Below, piece after piece: positions 5,924 through 17,200 of a stretch of 63,689 nucleotides of DNA. A program made the translations under genes and the position numbers. This DNA is from Bacteroidales bacterium (lineage in GTDB: Bacteria > Bacteroidota > Bacteroidia > Bacteroidales > UBA932): the NCBI GenBank assembly GCA_028707695.1, contig JAQWAL010000004.1, positions 1 to 63,689 on the forward strand, written 5' to 3'. Position 1 is the first letter of the stretch, and each line of letters begins with the position of its first letter. The notes beneath the pieces are model-generated. The model did not search any database. It saw nothing but the letters and a program-made list of their open reading frames with translations, and was not told the origin of the DNA.

Positions 5924-8900
5924 ATGCAAAGTAAAGGAGCCATAAGATTATTGGCAATTTTAATCGCGTTAGCCAGTGTATATCAACTATCATTTACCTG
6001 GGCTACCAAACATCAGGAGAGCAAGGCAAGAGCCTACGCAAACAATGCGGTAGAGCTGGAGCAGACTTTGCCCTCATTTCAATCGGTATCGGACCTGGAC
6101 AAGGCTTTTTACCTGGACTCCCTGCAAAGGGTTAAGGAGAGATTTTACATCGACTCCATCACAGCCGAAAAAGTATTCCTGGGCTTTACCTACAAAGAGA
6201 TAAAAGAGAGGGAGATAAACCTCGGACTTGACCTCAAGGGAGGTATGAACGTTATGCTCGAAGTGAGTGTACCCGAATTGGTTACATCGCTGGCAGGAGG
6301 TAACAGTACCAATCCGCTCTTTGTGCAGGTGTTGAATGTTGCAAAAGGCAACCTTTCTCCTTCCAGGACAGATTTTATCGATCTCTTCGGTGAGGCATGG
6401 GAGCAAACAGCCCCAGGGCAGAGGATGTCACAAATATTCGGAACATACGAGATGCGTGACAGGATCAAGCCCGAAACATCCAATGCCGATGTGCTCAAGG
6501 TTATCCGCGAGGAGTCCGAAAGTGCGATATCAAACTCATTCAACGTACTGCGTAACCGTATCCGTCGTTTCGGAGTTACCCAGCCAAATATCCAGAAAAT
6601 CGGAAGTACCGGAAGGATCCTGGTTGAGCTTCCCGGAGTAAAGGAGCCTGCCCGTGTGCGCAAGCTGCTGCAGGGGACTGCTTCCCTGGAATTTTGGGAA
6701 ACCTACGAAAACCAAGAGATTTACCCATATCTCGCAGAGGTGAACTCTGCAGTGAGGGAGATTGAAGCAGCACTCAAAGAGAGTGCAGAATCAGAAATTG
6801 CAGACAATTCTCAGGATACAGAAGCTGCAATTGAACAAAAAGAGAGTACAGAAGCAGAGTCGCTGCTAAGCGAAATCCAGCAAGTGGACTCACTCTCTGC
6901 GGCAGATGAAGCCCTTGCAGAACAAAATCCATTCTTCTTTGCCCTTACCCCTAGTGCAAGCCAGGGACAATTGATGCCCGGACCTGTTGTAGGACGTGCC
7001 CATTACAGGGATACTGCAAAAATTGGAACATGGCTCAGGACAAGCCAGGTTGCGTCGCTTTTACCGGCTGACCTCAAACTTATGTGGGGAGTGAAACCTA
7101 TTGACGATGCCGGTGTCTTTTTCGAACTCATTGCAATCAAATCCACCACAAGGGATGGCAAAGCTCCCCTTGACGGAGGTGTGATAACCGATGCAGGGAA
7201 AACCTTTGGTCCAACCACCGGTATGCCAGAGGTAGACATGGTAATGAACGCCGAGGGTGCAAGGATATGGGCAACCATGACAGCAAACAACATTGGCCGT
7301 TCGATTGCAATTGTACTTGACGGAATGGTTTACTCCTATCCAAGGGTTAACTCCGAGATTACCGGAGGACGTTCTCAAATTTCGGGTCAGTTTACCGTTA
7401 CCGAGGCAGATGACCTTGCCAACGTGCTCAAATCGGGTAAACTTCCCGCTCCTGCAAGGATTATCCAGGAGGCAGTGGTTGGGCCAAGCCTTGGAAGTGA
7501 ATCCATCAACGCAGGTCTGGTCTCTTTTGCAATAGCATTCCTGCTGGTACTCGCATATATGATATTCTTCTACAGCGGTGCCGGTATGGTTGCCAACGTA
7601 GCCCTCATAACCAACGTACTTTTCCTTTTGGGAGCCCTGGTTTCATTTGGAGCAGTCCTTACACTGCCTGGTATTGCCGGTATTGTGCTTACCCTTGGTA
7701 TGGCTGTGGATGCCAACGTCATAATCTATGAACGTATCAAGGAGGAGATGCGGGCCGGCAAGGCCTTGCGGCTTGCTGTGTCGGATGGTTACAAGAATGC
7801 ATACTCTGCAATTGTGGACGGTAACCTGACCACAATAATCACAGGTATAGTTCTTGCCATCTTTGGTTCGGGTCCTGTTCAGGGATTTGCAAGCACACTC
7901 GTAATCGGTATCATAACATCACTTATCACCTCTATCTTTATCACAAGGCTGGTATTTGAGTGGAGATTGTCCAAAAACAAGAACATCACTTTCGAGAACA
8001 ATACCACAAGAAACTTTTTACAAAATACAAAGTTCGACTTTATTGCTGTCCGCAAATACGCCTATATGTTCTCCATAGCAATCATAATAATCGGTCTTGG
8101 CTTTATCTTTGGCAAAGGTTTCTCTTACGGAGTGGACTTTACCGGAGGCCGCACCTACGTTGTGAGGTTTGACCAGGAGGTTACCGTTGAGAATGTAAGG
8201 ACAGCTTTGCTGGATGAATTTGGTGAGGCTGTAGAGGTTAAGCAGTTTGGTGGTGGCAGCCAGATGAAGGTTACAACTAAATTCATGATTGATAATAACT
8301 CGGAGGAGACAGACGCTTTGGTTGATTCCAAAATATACACTGCTCTCAAAGGATTTTTCCTTCATGAACTGACATTGGAAGAGTTCACAGCAACAACCGA
8401 TAATCCTAACGGAATTGTCAGCTCGGAAAAGGTTGGACCAACCATTGCCGATGACATCAAGAGGGATGCCGTGATAGCAGTGATACTTGCCCTTGCAGCA
8501 ATATTCATTTACATTGCAGCCCGTTTCCGTAACTGGACATGGGGAACCGGAGGTGTTATAGCACTCGCTCATGATGCCATCTTTGCAATGAGTTTCTTTG
8601 CAATCTTTACCGGGGTTCTGCCTTTCAGCCTGGATGTCGACCAAACCTTTATTGCGGCCATACTTACCATCATTGGTTACTCTATAAATGACACCGTAGT
8701 AATCTTCGACCGTATCCGCGAATACAGGACCATCTATCCTAAACGCGACCTCAAGGAGAATATCAATGATGCCATAAACAGCACCCTGACCCGTTCGTTC
8801 AACACCAGTATGACCACCATGGTTGTTTTGCTGGCAATTGCAATCTTTGGTGGTGAAGTTATCAGAGGATTCTCGGTGGCACTTATAGTGGGTATCCTTA

Positions 8901-8992
8901 TAGGTACATACTCATCTATTTTTGTCGCATCACCTGTTGTATACGATTTGTACCAAAAAAGGAATGCAAAAAAGCAACTAGCTAAGAAATAG
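5924..8992 (+). CDS. secDF: Protein translocase SecDF (fused SecD-SecF)
   Basis: 1022 residues, the single-chain SecDF typical of Bacteroidota. It uses proton motive force to complete Sec-dependent export. The SecD half has an N-terminal membrane anchor, GLDLKGGMNVMLEV near residue 100, a periplasmic P1 domain and the GMAVDANVIIYERI motif near 592. The SecF half begins near 700 and carries GVDFTGGRTYVVRF and SINDTVVIFDRIRE. The P1 region holds a Glu/Ser/Ala-rich acidic insertion (about residues 285-340), unlike the Escherichia proteins. It is monocistronic, with a divergent promoter and a strong terminator right after the stop. Confidence 0.97.
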   Translation: MQSKGAIRLLAILIALASVYQLSFTWATKHQESKARAYANNAVELEQTLPSFQSVSDLDKAFYLDSLQRVKERFYIDSITAEKVFLGFTYKEIKEREINLGLDLKGGMNVMLEVSVPELVTSLAGGNSTNPLFVQVLNVAKGNLSPSRTDFIDLFGEAWEQTAPGQRMSQIFGTYEMRDRIKPETSNADVLKVIREESESAISNSFNVLRNRIRRFGVTQPNIQKIGSTGRILVELPGVKEPARVRKLLQGTASLEFWETYENQEIYPYLAEVNSAVREIEAALKESAESEIADNSQDTEAAIEQKESTEAESLLSEIQQVDSLSAADEALAEQNPFFFALTPSASQGQLMPGPVVGRAHYRDTAKIGTWLRTSQVASLLPADLKLMWGVKPIDDAGVFFELIAIKSTTRDGKAPLDGGVITDAGKTFGPTTGMPEVDMVMNAEGARIWATMTANNIGRSIAIVLDGMVYSYPRVNSEITGGRSQISGQFTVTEADDLANVLKSGKLPAPARIIQEAVVGPSLGSESINAGLVSFAIAFLLVLAYMIFFYSGAGMVANVALITNVLFLLGALVSFGAVLTLPGIAGIVLTLGMAVDANVIIYERIKEEMRAGKALRLAVSDGYKNAYSAIVDGNLTTIITGIVLAIFGSGPVQGFASTLVIGIITSLITSIFITRLVFEWRLSKNKNITFENNTTRNFLQNTKFDFIAVRKYAYMFSIAIIIIGLGFIFGKGFSYGVDFTGGRTYVVRFDQEVTVENVRTALLDEFGEAVEVKQFGGGSQMKVTTKFMIDNNSEETDALVDSKIYTALKGFFLHELTLEEFTATTDNPNGIVSSEKVGPTIADDIKRDAVIAVILALAAIFIYIAARFRNWTWGTGGVIALAHDAIFAMSFFAIFTGVLPFSLDVDQTFIAAILTIIGYSINDTVVIFDRIREYRTIYPKRDLKENINDAINSTLTRSFNTSMTTMVVLLAIAIFGGEVIRGFSVALIVGILIGTYSSIFVASPVVYDLYQKRNAKKQLAKK

Positions 8993-9011
8993 ATATTTTT
9001 TATTCAAGGAG

Positions 9012-9036
9012 AGGCTGCTTCGGCAGCCTTTTTTTA
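9012..9036 (+). terminator. Intrinsic terminator after secDF
   Basis: Perfect 7-bp stem AGGCTGC/GCAGCCT around a UUCG tetraloop, followed by a run of seven to eight T. Confidence 0.9.
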
Positions 9037-9105
9037 TTTAAATTTCTTTGCAAAATCCTCTATTTATTTTCAACTTTGTAGATAATAACTATTAAAAATA
9101 ATAAT

Positions 9106-10482
9106 ATGGAACTTCCTTTTGCGGAATCGTATAAAATCAAAATGGTAGAGACCATCAGGAAAAGTACACGTGAAGAACGTGAAAAATGGATCAAAGAGGC
9201 TCATTACAATTTGTTTAACCTTAAAAGCGATTATGTGTTCATAGATTTGCTCACAGACTCCGGTACCGGTGCTATGAGTGACAAGCAATGGGGCGCCATG
9301 ATGGAGGGTGATGAGAGCTATGCGGGAGCAAGGTCTTACTACAATCTTAAAAACAGCATAAAAGATGTAACCGGGTTTGACTATTTTTTGCCAACCCATC
9401 AAGGCAGGGCTGCAGAAAACGTACTTTTTTCCAGCATCATCAAAGAAGGAGATGTATTACCAGGGAATTCGCATTTCGATACCACAAAAGGGCATATAGA
9501 GTTCCGCAAGGCACATGCTGTGGACTGTACAATAGCCGAGGCAAAAGATACTACTGCAGAGATCCCTTTCAAAGGGAATATAGATTTGACCCTGCTGGAA
9601 GATGTGCTTAAGAAATATCCAAAAGAGAAAATCCCATGCATAGTATTGACCGTTACCAACAATACCGCCGGCGGTCAGCCTGTCTCCATGGAAAACATAA
9701 AGGGGGTATCTGCACTGGCAAAGCAGTATGGGGTTAAGCTTCTGTTTGACTCTGCACGTTTTGCAGAGAATGCCTACTTTATCAAAACCCGTGAAAAGGG
9801 ATACCAGGACAAATCCATAGTGGAGATTTGCAATGAAATGTTTTCCCATGCAGATTTCATGACAATGTCATCTAAAAAGGATGCCATTGTGAATATGGGT
9901 GGTTTTGTTGCATTCCGTAACGAAAAAGATTGGGAGGCATGCCAAATGTACAACATCATGTTCGAAGGTTTTATCACCTATGGAGGAATGTCAGGAAGGG
10001 ACATGAATGCATTGGCTCAGGGCCTCAAAGAGGGGACAGACTTCAATTACCTGGAAACCCGTATAGGCCAGGTTGCATATCTGGGTAAAAAACTGGATGA
10101 ATACGGCATTCCTTACCAAAGACCTGCAGGAGGCCATGCAATTTTTGTGGATGCAAAGAAAATCCTCACGAATGTTCCCAAAGAGCAGTTTGTTGCACAA
10201 ACATTAGGTATTGAGCTATATATAGAAGGAGGCGTAAGAGGGGTGGAAATTGGTGCCTTGCTTGCAGACAGGGATCCTGATACCCGCGAGAATCGTTATC
10301 CGGCATTGGAGTTATTGCGTTTGGCTATACCAAGGAGGGTTTACACAAACAACCATATGGACTATATTGCTGCCGCATTGAAAAATGTGTACGACAGGAG
10401 GGAGTCCATAACAAAAGGTTATGTAATAAAGAAAGAGTTGCCAATCATGAGGCACTTTACCGTGGAGCTGGACAAAGCTTAA
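9106..10482 (+). CDS. tnaA: Tryptophanase (L-tryptophan indole-lyase)
   Basis: 458 residues, near the usual ~470. A PLP-dependent beta-eliminating lyase that converts tryptophan to indole, pyruvate and ammonia in the cytoplasm. The PLP-lysine motif TMSSKKDAIVNMGGF places the Schiff-base Lys at K257 or K258 (K258 by comparison with Escherichia K270). LTVTNNTAGGQPVSM and the N-terminal SYAGARSYYNL are family signatures. Tyrosine phenol-lyase is the close alternative, and the motifs alone do not fully exclude it. No TnaC-like leader or TnaB permease gene is adjacent, so induction, if any, differs from enteric bacteria. Confidence 0.88.
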   Translation: MELPFAESYKIKMVETIRKSTREEREKWIKEAHYNLFNLKSDYVFIDLLTDSGTGAMSDKQWGAMMEGDESYAGARSYYNLKNSIKDVTGFDYFLPTHQGRAAENVLFSSIIKEGDVLPGNSHFDTTKGHIEFRKAHAVDCTIAEAKDTTAEIPFKGNIDLTLLEDVLKKYPKEKIPCIVLTVTNNTAGGQPVSMENIKGVSALAKQYGVKLLFDSARFAENAYFIKTREKGYQDKSIVEICNEMFSHADFMTMSSKKDAIVNMGGFVAFRNEKDWEACQMYNIMFEGFITYGGMSGRDMNALAQGLKEGTDFNYLETRIGQVAYLGKKLDEYGIPYQRPAGGHAIFVDAKKILTNVPKEQFVAQTLGIELYIEGGVRGVEIGALLADRDPDTRENRYPALELLRLAIPRRVYTNNHMDYIAAALKNVYDRRESITKGYVIKKELPIMRHFTVELDKA

Positions 10483-10520
10483 GCTGTCCTGCCTCTTTTT
10501 GCCTTAAAGGAGATTTAACA

Positions 10521-10551
10521 AGCCCGTTACTTTTTGTTACGGGCTTTTTTT
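10521..10551 (+). terminator. Terminator for tnaA embedded in the end of rnr
   Basis: AGCCCGT (10521-10527) pairs with ACGGGCT (10539-10545), followed by T7 on the plus strand. The right arm and T-tract are also the last codons of rnr, read in the opposite direction. There is no T-tract on the minus-strand side, so it should stop tnaA transcription only. Confidence 0.8.
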
Positions 10552-12611
10552 GGTGCCTTTGAAGAGGTTTTGCCTTTGCCCCGGTTGTTTTGGTTTGTCC
10601 TGCCCCTGCCTTTCCCTTTTCCTTTGTTTCCAGAAGTCTCTTGGTCGACTCCTTCTTCCTGCACCAATGCGTAATCCAGTTGTTTTTGCTCCAGGTTGGC
10701 TTTTACAACCTTTACCCTCACAGGTGTGCCCAAGACAAATACCCGTCCGGTTTCACGGCCTTTCAGAGACATGGTATCCTGGTCATAAACAAAGTAATCG
10801 TCTTTGATATCCCTTAAAGCTACCAGCCCCTCTACTTTTGTCCCTTCCAACTCCACAAAAATACCCCATTCTGTAACCCCGGAAACATTTCCGTTGAACT
10901 CCATGCCAACTTTGTCCTGCATGAATTCTACCATCTTGTATTTGATGCTGGATCTTTCCGCTTCTGTAGCAAGTTGCTCCCGCTCACTGGAATGGACGCA
11001 CTTCTCTTCGTAACTCTTTTTGTCAAGGGATTTGCCTTTGTCAAGATAATGGGCCAACATCCTGTGCACCATCATGTCGGGATACCTTCGGATGGGTGAG
11101 GTAAAGTGGGTGTAGTAGTCGAATGCCAAACCATAGTGACCCATATTGTCTGTGGAGTACCTGGCCCTTGCCATTGAGCGTAAAGCCATTATCTCAATGG
11201 CTCCCTCTTCTGGCTTTCCCTTTGCAGAGCTAAGAAGGTTGTTTATTTCACCTGATAGTTCCCGTGCGTTTTTAGTTTGCCGCATTGTGTATCCAAGGTG
11301 GGCAATGAAGGAGCGGAACACTTCTATCTTGTCCATGTTTGGTTCTTCGTGGATCCTGTACACAAATGTGCGGGGTTTCTTGCCTTCGCTTTTTGCTCCT
11401 ATAACGTATGCCACTTCGCGGTTTGCCAACAGCATGAACTCTTCAATCAGCCAGTTTGCATCTTTGGTAACCCTTTGTACAATATCCAGCGGTTTGCCAT
11501 CTTTGTCAACAATAACTTTCATCTCTGGCCGTTCGAAACTTATGGCTCCTTTGCGGAACCTCTCTTGGCGTAAAAGGGATGCTAGTTGGTGGAGCGTCAG
11601 CACTTCATTCAAAAGCGGTCCTTTTTGGGTTTCAATTATCTCCTGCGCATCTTCATAGCTGAACCGGTAGTCCGATTTTATAACAGTCCTGCCAAACCAT
11701 CTTGAGTTGATATGTCCCTTTTGGTCCATTTCAAAGACAGCAGAAAAGCATAGCTTCTCTTCGTTGGGACGCAAAGAACAAAGTTTGTTGGAGAGTTTCT
11801 CGGGCAACATGGGTACCGTCCTGTCTACCAGGTATACAGATGTACCCCTGTCCAATGCCTCTTTGTCTATCAAAGTGCCCGGTTTTACATAATGTGTAAC
11901 ATCTGCAATGTGTACCCCGACTTCCCAGATACCAGGTTTGAGCTCCCTTATTGACAAGGCATCGTCAAAATCCTTTGCATCTGCCGGGTCTATCGTGAAT
12001 GTTGTTATACCTCTGAAATCCCTCCTGGCCTTTATCTCATCTGCAGAAATCTCTTCTGCGATATGGTCGGCGGCATCTTCTACTTTTTTGTCGAATTTGA
12101 ATGGCAATCCAAACTCAGTGAGGATGGCATGCATCTCGGTATTGTTGTCACCTGGTTTGCCCAGGATATCTACAATGTGACCTATGGGCTCTTCCGATTT
12201 GCGTGGCCATTGGTCTACTACTGCAGCTGCTTTCATTCCATTGTGCTCTGCCAGCGACGGGTCAAACGGGATGATTATATCGTATGGCATGTTCTTTCCC
12301 TCTGTAATGAGCCAGGCTTGTTGCCCGGTTACCTGGAGTATTCCTATGAATGGTCTTTCTGTCCTCTTGACAATTTCAATGACCTCCCCCTCATTCCTTT
12401 GACCCCCTTGTTTCCCAAACACAGCAACCTTCACAATATCGCCATGAAGGGCTCCCCGTAGTTTCCTGGCCGGGATAAAGAGGTCTTCCTGAGTCCCTTC
12501 TATATCAAGGAAAGCATATCCTTCCCGTGTCATCATTACTCTTCCTGTAACCTCTGCAGTGCTGTTGCTGCCTTTCCTGCCTCTTTTGGCTGGCGTTTTA
12601 TATTTACTCAT
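10527..12611 (-). CDS. rnr: Ribonuclease R
   Basis: 694 residues. A 3'-5' exoribonuclease of the RNB family that degrades structured RNA. N-terminal cold-shock-like domains come first, then the RNB catalytic core with TIDPADAKDFDDALS (metal-binding aspartates, near residue 210), a C-terminal S1 domain (GVTEWGIFVELEG, about 575-655), and a very basic tail made mostly of Gly, Lys and Arg that probably binds RNA. The S1 domain and basic tail favour RNase R over RNase II. Its final codons coincide with the tnaA terminator hairpin. It is transcribed divergently from gpmI. Confidence 0.95.
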   Translation of the reverse strand: MSKYKTPAKRGRKGSNSTAEVTGRVMMTREGYAFLDIEGTQEDLFIPARKLRGALHGDIVKVAVFGKQGGQRNEGEVIEIVKRTERPFIGILQVTGQQAWLITEGKNMPYDIIIPFDPSLAEHNGMKAAAVVDQWPRKSEEPIGHIVDILGKPGDNNTEMHAILTEFGLPFKFDKKVEDAADHIAEEISADEIKARRDFRGITTFTIDPADAKDFDDALSIRELKPGIWEVGVHIADVTHYVKPGTLIDKEALDRGTSVYLVDRTVPMLPEKLSNKLCSLRPNEEKLCFSAVFEMDQKGHINSRWFGRTVIKSDYRFSYEDAQEIIETQKGPLLNEVLTLHQLASLLRQERFRKGAISFERPEMKVIVDKDGKPLDIVQRVTKDANWLIEEFMLLANREVAYVIGAKSEGKKPRTFVYRIHEEPNMDKIEVFRSFIAHLGYTMRQTKNARELSGEINNLLSSAKGKPEEGAIEIMALRSMARARYSTDNMGHYGLAFDYYTHFTSPIRRYPDMMVHRMLAHYLDKGKSLDKKSYEEKCVHSSEREQLATEAERSSIKYKMVEFMQDKVGMEFNGNVSGVTEWGIFVELEGTKVEGLVALRDIKDDYFVYDQDTMSLKGRETGRVFVLGTPVRVKVVKANLEQKQLDYALVQEEGVDQETSGNKGKGKGRGRTNQNNRGKGKTSSKAPKKARNKK

Positions 12612-12619
12612 ATTTTAAC

Positions 12620-12627
12620 TATTTTTG
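12620..12627 (+). promoter_or_regulatory. TAnnTTTG box for gpmI
   Basis: TATTTTTG, 35 nt before the gpmI ATG. It lies on the rnr side of the rnr box, so the two divergent promoters overlap face to face. Confidence 0.5.
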
Positions 12628-12645
12628 CCAGATAATACTAACAGA

Positions 12646-12653
12646 CAAATGTA
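12646..12653 (-). promoter_or_regulatory. TAnnTTTG box for rnr
   Basis: TACATTTG on the minus strand, 34 nt before the rnr ATG at 12611. Confidence 0.5.
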
Positions 12654-12662
12654 AGATAAATT

Positions 12663-14180
12663 ATGGATAAGAAAGTACTTTTAATGATATTGGATGGATG
12701 GGGAGAAGGAGTTAAGGATGAATCAAATGCTATATATGTTCAAGGTTCCCCTAATTTGGATTCCATCAGGAAGAAATATCCCAACTCATTGTTAAATGCA
12801 AGTGGAGAGGATGTTGGTCTGCCGGAAGGGCAAATGGGCAACTCCGAGGTGGGCCATTTGAACATTGGTGCAGGAAGGGTCGTTTACCAAGACCTTGTGA
12901 AAATAAACAAAGATTGCCGTAGCAAAACTTTGTTCAACAATCCGGAGATTCGTGAAACTTACGATTATGCAAAGAAGAATGGCAAAGCATTGCACTTCAT
13001 GGGCCTAATGAGTGATGGCGGGGTACATAGTTCCATGGAACATCTTTTTGCTTTCCTGGACTTGGCTCACGAATCGGGTGTAGAAAAGGTTTATGTGCAT
13101 GCTTTCATGGATGGCAGGGACACAGATCCCAAAAGCGGAATCAAATACATTGCCCAATTAGAAGAACATCTCTCCAAAAACGGGGCAAAGCTGGCATCCA
13201 TCATAGGACGTTATTATGCAATGGACCGTGACAAAAGGTGGGAACGTGTAAAAGAGGCCTACGACTTGCTGGTCCTTGGCAAAGGAGAGCCGTTCACTAG
13301 TGGTACAGAGGCTATGCAACGCAGCTATGACAACGGTGTCACCGACGAGTTTGTAAGGGCAAATGTTGCTGTGGATAAAGATGGCAACCCTGTTGCAACC
13401 CTAAAGGAGGGGGATGCTGTAATTTTCTTCAACTTCAGGAATGACCGTGCACGTGAATTGACCACAGTCCTTACACAGGAAGACCATGACATCCCCGACA
13501 TGAAAGTTGTGCCTTTGTATTTTAGTACCCTTACTCCTTACGACGAGAAATTCCGCGGGCTACATGTGCTTTACAACAAAGAGAATGTTACTAACACTTT
13601 GGGAGAGGTTGTCTCTGACGCAGGCAAAACCCAGTTGAGGGTAGCCGAGACAGAAAAATATGCCCATGTTACTTTCTTCTTCTCCGGCGGCAGGGAAAAA
13701 TTGTTCCCCGGTGAGGACAGGATACTCATAAAATCTCCGGCTGTCCCAACATACGACCTTCAGCCCGAGATGAGTGCTTATGAAATAAAAGACGAGGTGA
13801 TCACTGCATTGAACAAGCAAAAACATGACCTGATAATCCTCAACTTTGCAAATGGCGATATGGTTGGACATACCGGTGTTTTCAGTGCAATAAAAAAGGC
13901 AATAAAAACAGTGGACAGATGTACTGCAGAGATTGTGGATGTTGCCAGGGAGAATGGTTATTCTGTGATAATCACTGCAGACCACGGGAATGCAGATAAT
14001 GCTGTGAATGCTGACGGTACCCCCAATACTGCCCATTCACTCAACCCTGTTCCGTTTGTAGTGATTGACAAAGAGGTTACCCAGGTCAAAGGAGGCAAAC
14101 TGGCAGACATAGCTCCGACAATCCTAAAGATAATGAGGATTCCTGCTCCGGCCGATATGACGGGAGAACCCTTGGTATAA
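12663..14180 (+). CDS. gpmI: 2,3-bisphosphoglycerate-independent phosphoglycerate mutase
   Basis: 505 residues, the normal iPGM length. It interconverts 3- and 2-phosphoglycerate in glycolysis using a phosphoserine intermediate. [10 protein letters not shown] holds the first metal-binding Asp, [17 protein letters not shown] holds the nucleophilic Ser (near residue 62), and [11 protein letters not shown] supplies the second metal site. It belongs to the alkaline phosphatase superfamily and needs Mn2+. It is followed 29 nt later by dnaE on the same strand; an operon is possible but unproven. Confidence 0.97.
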   Translation: MDKKVLLMILDGWGEGVKDESNAIYVQGSPNLDSIRKKYPNSLLNASGEDVGLPEGQMGNSEVGHLNIGAGRVVYQDLVKINKDCRSKTLFNNPEIRETYDYAKKNGKALHFMGLMSDGGVHSSMEHLFAFLDLAHESGVEKVYVHAFMDGRDTDPKSGIKYIAQLEEHLSKNGAKLASIIGRYYAMDRDKRWERVKEAYDLLVLGKGEPFTSGTEAMQRSYDNGVTDEFVRANVAVDKDGNPVATLKEGDAVIFFNFRNDRARELTTVLTQEDHDIPDMKVVPLYFSTLTPYDEKFRGLHVLYNKENVTNTLGEVVSDAGKTQLRVAETEKYAHVTFFFSGGREKLFPGEDRILIKSPAVPTYDLQPEMSAYEIKDEVITALNKQKHDLIILNFANGDMVGHTGVFSAIKKAIKTVDRCTAEIVDVARENGYSVIITADHGNADNAVNADGTPNTAHSLNPVPFVVIDKEVTQVKGGKLADIAPTILKIMRIPAPADMTGEPLV

Positions 14181-14209
14181 GCTTTCTGTAACCATATAAA
14201 TACTATTGA

Positions 14210-17200
14210 ATGGCTTTTGTGCATCTGCACGTCCATACCCAGTACTCAATACTGGACGGTGCAGCAAATATTAAAAAACTCTTTACCCGGGCATCTGAAG
14301 ACAACCAGATTGCCCTGGCCATAACCGACCATGGGAATATGTTTGGGGTAAAGGAATTCCTTGAAACCGCCCAAAAATTCCCGAATGTAAAGCCCATAGT
14401 AGGGTGTGAAGTATATGTAGCCAAGAGATCCCGAACTGATAAACAGGGCAAGGAGGATATGGGCAATTACCATCTTGTGTTGCTTGCCAAGAACCTTGCA
14501 GGATACAAGAACCTTGTAAAACTGACCTCCTATGCTTTCATAGATGGTTTTTATTCCAAACCCCGTATAGACCGGGAACTTCTGGAAAAGTTTTCCGAGG
14601 GTATAATTTGTTCCTCTGCATGTTTGGGTGGGGAGGTTCCTCAGGCCATACTAAAAGGCGATATTGAAAAGGCAAAGGATGTTGCTGCATGGTACAAAAG
14701 CCTCTTTGGAGATGACTACTACCTGGAATTGCAGAGGCACCAGACCGATGTAGAGGGAGCCGATCCATCTACATTTGAAGCCCAGCAGGTTGCAAATAAA
14801 GCTATTTTGGAAATTGCCTCCGAACTCGGTATCAAATGCATTGCTACAAATGATGTCCATTTTGTCTCTGCAGACGACCGCGAAGCACATGACAGGCTCA
14901 TTTGCCTAACAACCAATGCCGATGTAGATGATCCGGACAGACTCAGGTATACAAAACAGGAGTATCTCAAAAGCCAGGCAGAGATGGAAGAGATTTTCTC
15001 TGATTTGCCGGAGGTTTTGGACAATACCATAGAGATTGCAAACAAGATTGAGAAGTATGATATTGAGTCAAAACCAATCATGCCTAACTTCCCCATTCCG
15101 GAAGATTTTTCCGACTCCGATGACTATCTAAGGCACCTCACCTACAAAGGAGCGCAACAGAGATATGGCACCCTTACAAACGTCCACACAGACAGGATAG
15201 ATTTTGAGCTAAAGACAATAAAGAATATGGGTTATCCGGACTATTTCCTGATAGTCCAGGATTTTATTGCAGCTGCAAGGAATATGGATGTTTCCGTAGG
15301 GCCTGGAAGGGGTTCTGCGGCAGGTTCTGTTGTGGCATATTGCCTTAAAATCACTAATATCGACCCTCTCAAGTATGACCTGCTCTTTGAGCGTTTCCTG
15401 AATCCCGACCGTATTTCAATGCCCGATATTGACATTGATTTTGACGATGATGGCCGCTCCAAGGTTCTTAGGTATGTAGAAGAAAAATATGGCAAGGATC
15501 ATGTATCACATGTGATTACCTTTGGAACCATGGCCGCCAAAAGTGCCATCAGGGACATTGCGCGAATCCAGCGCCTTCCGTTGCCCGAATCGGACCGCCT
15601 CGCCAAGCTGGTTCCAAACAGGTTCCCTCCCGACCAAAACGGCAACCAGGTATCTGTCACCCTTGACAACTGTATCAAATTGGTGCCCGAACTTGCAGAA
15701 GCCTACGAATCGGGAGAGCCATTGGTGAAACAAACCCTGGAGTTTGCGCGTAAACTTGAAGGAACCGTAAGGAACGTTGGTGTACACGCATGTGCAATTA
15801 TCATTGGCAGGGAAGATTTGCGAGAGTTTATACCCATCACAACTGCAAATGACAAAGAGACCGGTGAGAAGATTTGGGTATCTCAATACGAAGGCTCCCA
15901 AATTGAGAAAGTGGGAATGCTTAAAATGGATTTCCTTGGCTTGAAAACCTTGTCCATAATCAAGGAGAGTCTTTCCAATATAAAGAAATCCAAAGGGATA
16001 GATATTGATATAGAAACCATACCAATAGACGATAAAACTACTTTCGAATTATTCAGCAGGGGTGATACAGTTGGTACATTCCAATTTGAAAGTGACGGGA
16101 TGAGAAAGTGGCTCAGGGAGTTGAAACCTACTGTCTTTGAAGATCTCATAGCCATGAATGCGCTTTACCGTCCGGGTCCCATGGATTATATTCCCGATTT
16201 TGTGAGCAGGAAACATGGTCTCAGGAAAATTGAGTACGATTTGCCTGTCATGGAAGAGGTACTATCTTCTACTTACGGGGTTACTGTTTACCAGGAGCAG
16301 GTGATGCTTCTTTCGCAAAAGATTGCCGGATTCACTAAAGGTGATGCTGATTCGTTGCGTAAGGCAATGGGAAAGAAAATCAAATCTGTGATGGACAATC
16401 TCAAGCAGCAATTCATCAAAGGTGGACAAGACAATGGCCACCCCCAAGATATCCTTGAGAAGATATGGAAAGATTGGGAGGCATTTGCGCAATATGCATT
16501 CAACAAATCCCACTCTACCTGTTATGCCTGGATTGGATACCAGACAGCTTACCTAAAGGCAAATTACCCTGCAGAGTTCATGGCGGCAACCCTAAGCCGC
16601 AACCTGAACGACATAGAAGAGCTTACAAAACTCATGGATGAGTGCAAAAGGATGAAGATTGAAGTTCTTGGCCCCGATGTAAACGAAAGTATAGATACCT
16701 TTACTGTCAACAAAGATGGTAATGTCCGTTTTGGAATGGCCGGTATAAAAGGGGTGGGTTCTTCTGCCGTTGACAGCATTGTCAAGGCAAGAGAGTCTGG
16801 CGATGGTCCTTTTGTCTCCATATTCAATTTCATTGAGCGGATAAATCTTGGTGTGGTAACACGAAAAACAATAGAGTCGCTCACTTATGCCGGTGCCTTT
16901 GATGGTTTGGACGGGGTCCGCAGGGAGCAGTACCTTGGCACCAACTCCAAGGACGAGCTCTTTTTGGATGCACTCATCAAATATGGAAACAGGTTCCAGA
17001 ACGATACCATCAATGGAGGAAACTCTTTGTTTGGCGATAGCGAAAGCATTAAATTGGTTCCGCCGGAGCTTCCTGCTGCCATGGAGGTAAACCAAAATGA
17101 ACTACTCAAGAAAGAGAAAGAGTTGGTGGGGATGTATCTCTCTGCCCATCCACTGGACCAGTTTGCTTTTGAAGTAAAGCATTTTACAACTTGCACTATA

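Noticed and set aside
8018-8644. 208-codon open frame on the minus strand within secDF
   Set aside because: It is a mirror of the SecF half, which is well conserved in the forward frame; no domain is recognisable.
9037-9105. Search for a TnaC-like leader peptide before tnaA
   Set aside because: The gap is too short and holds no Trp-containing small frame; only a degenerate promoter-like CAACTTTG is seen.
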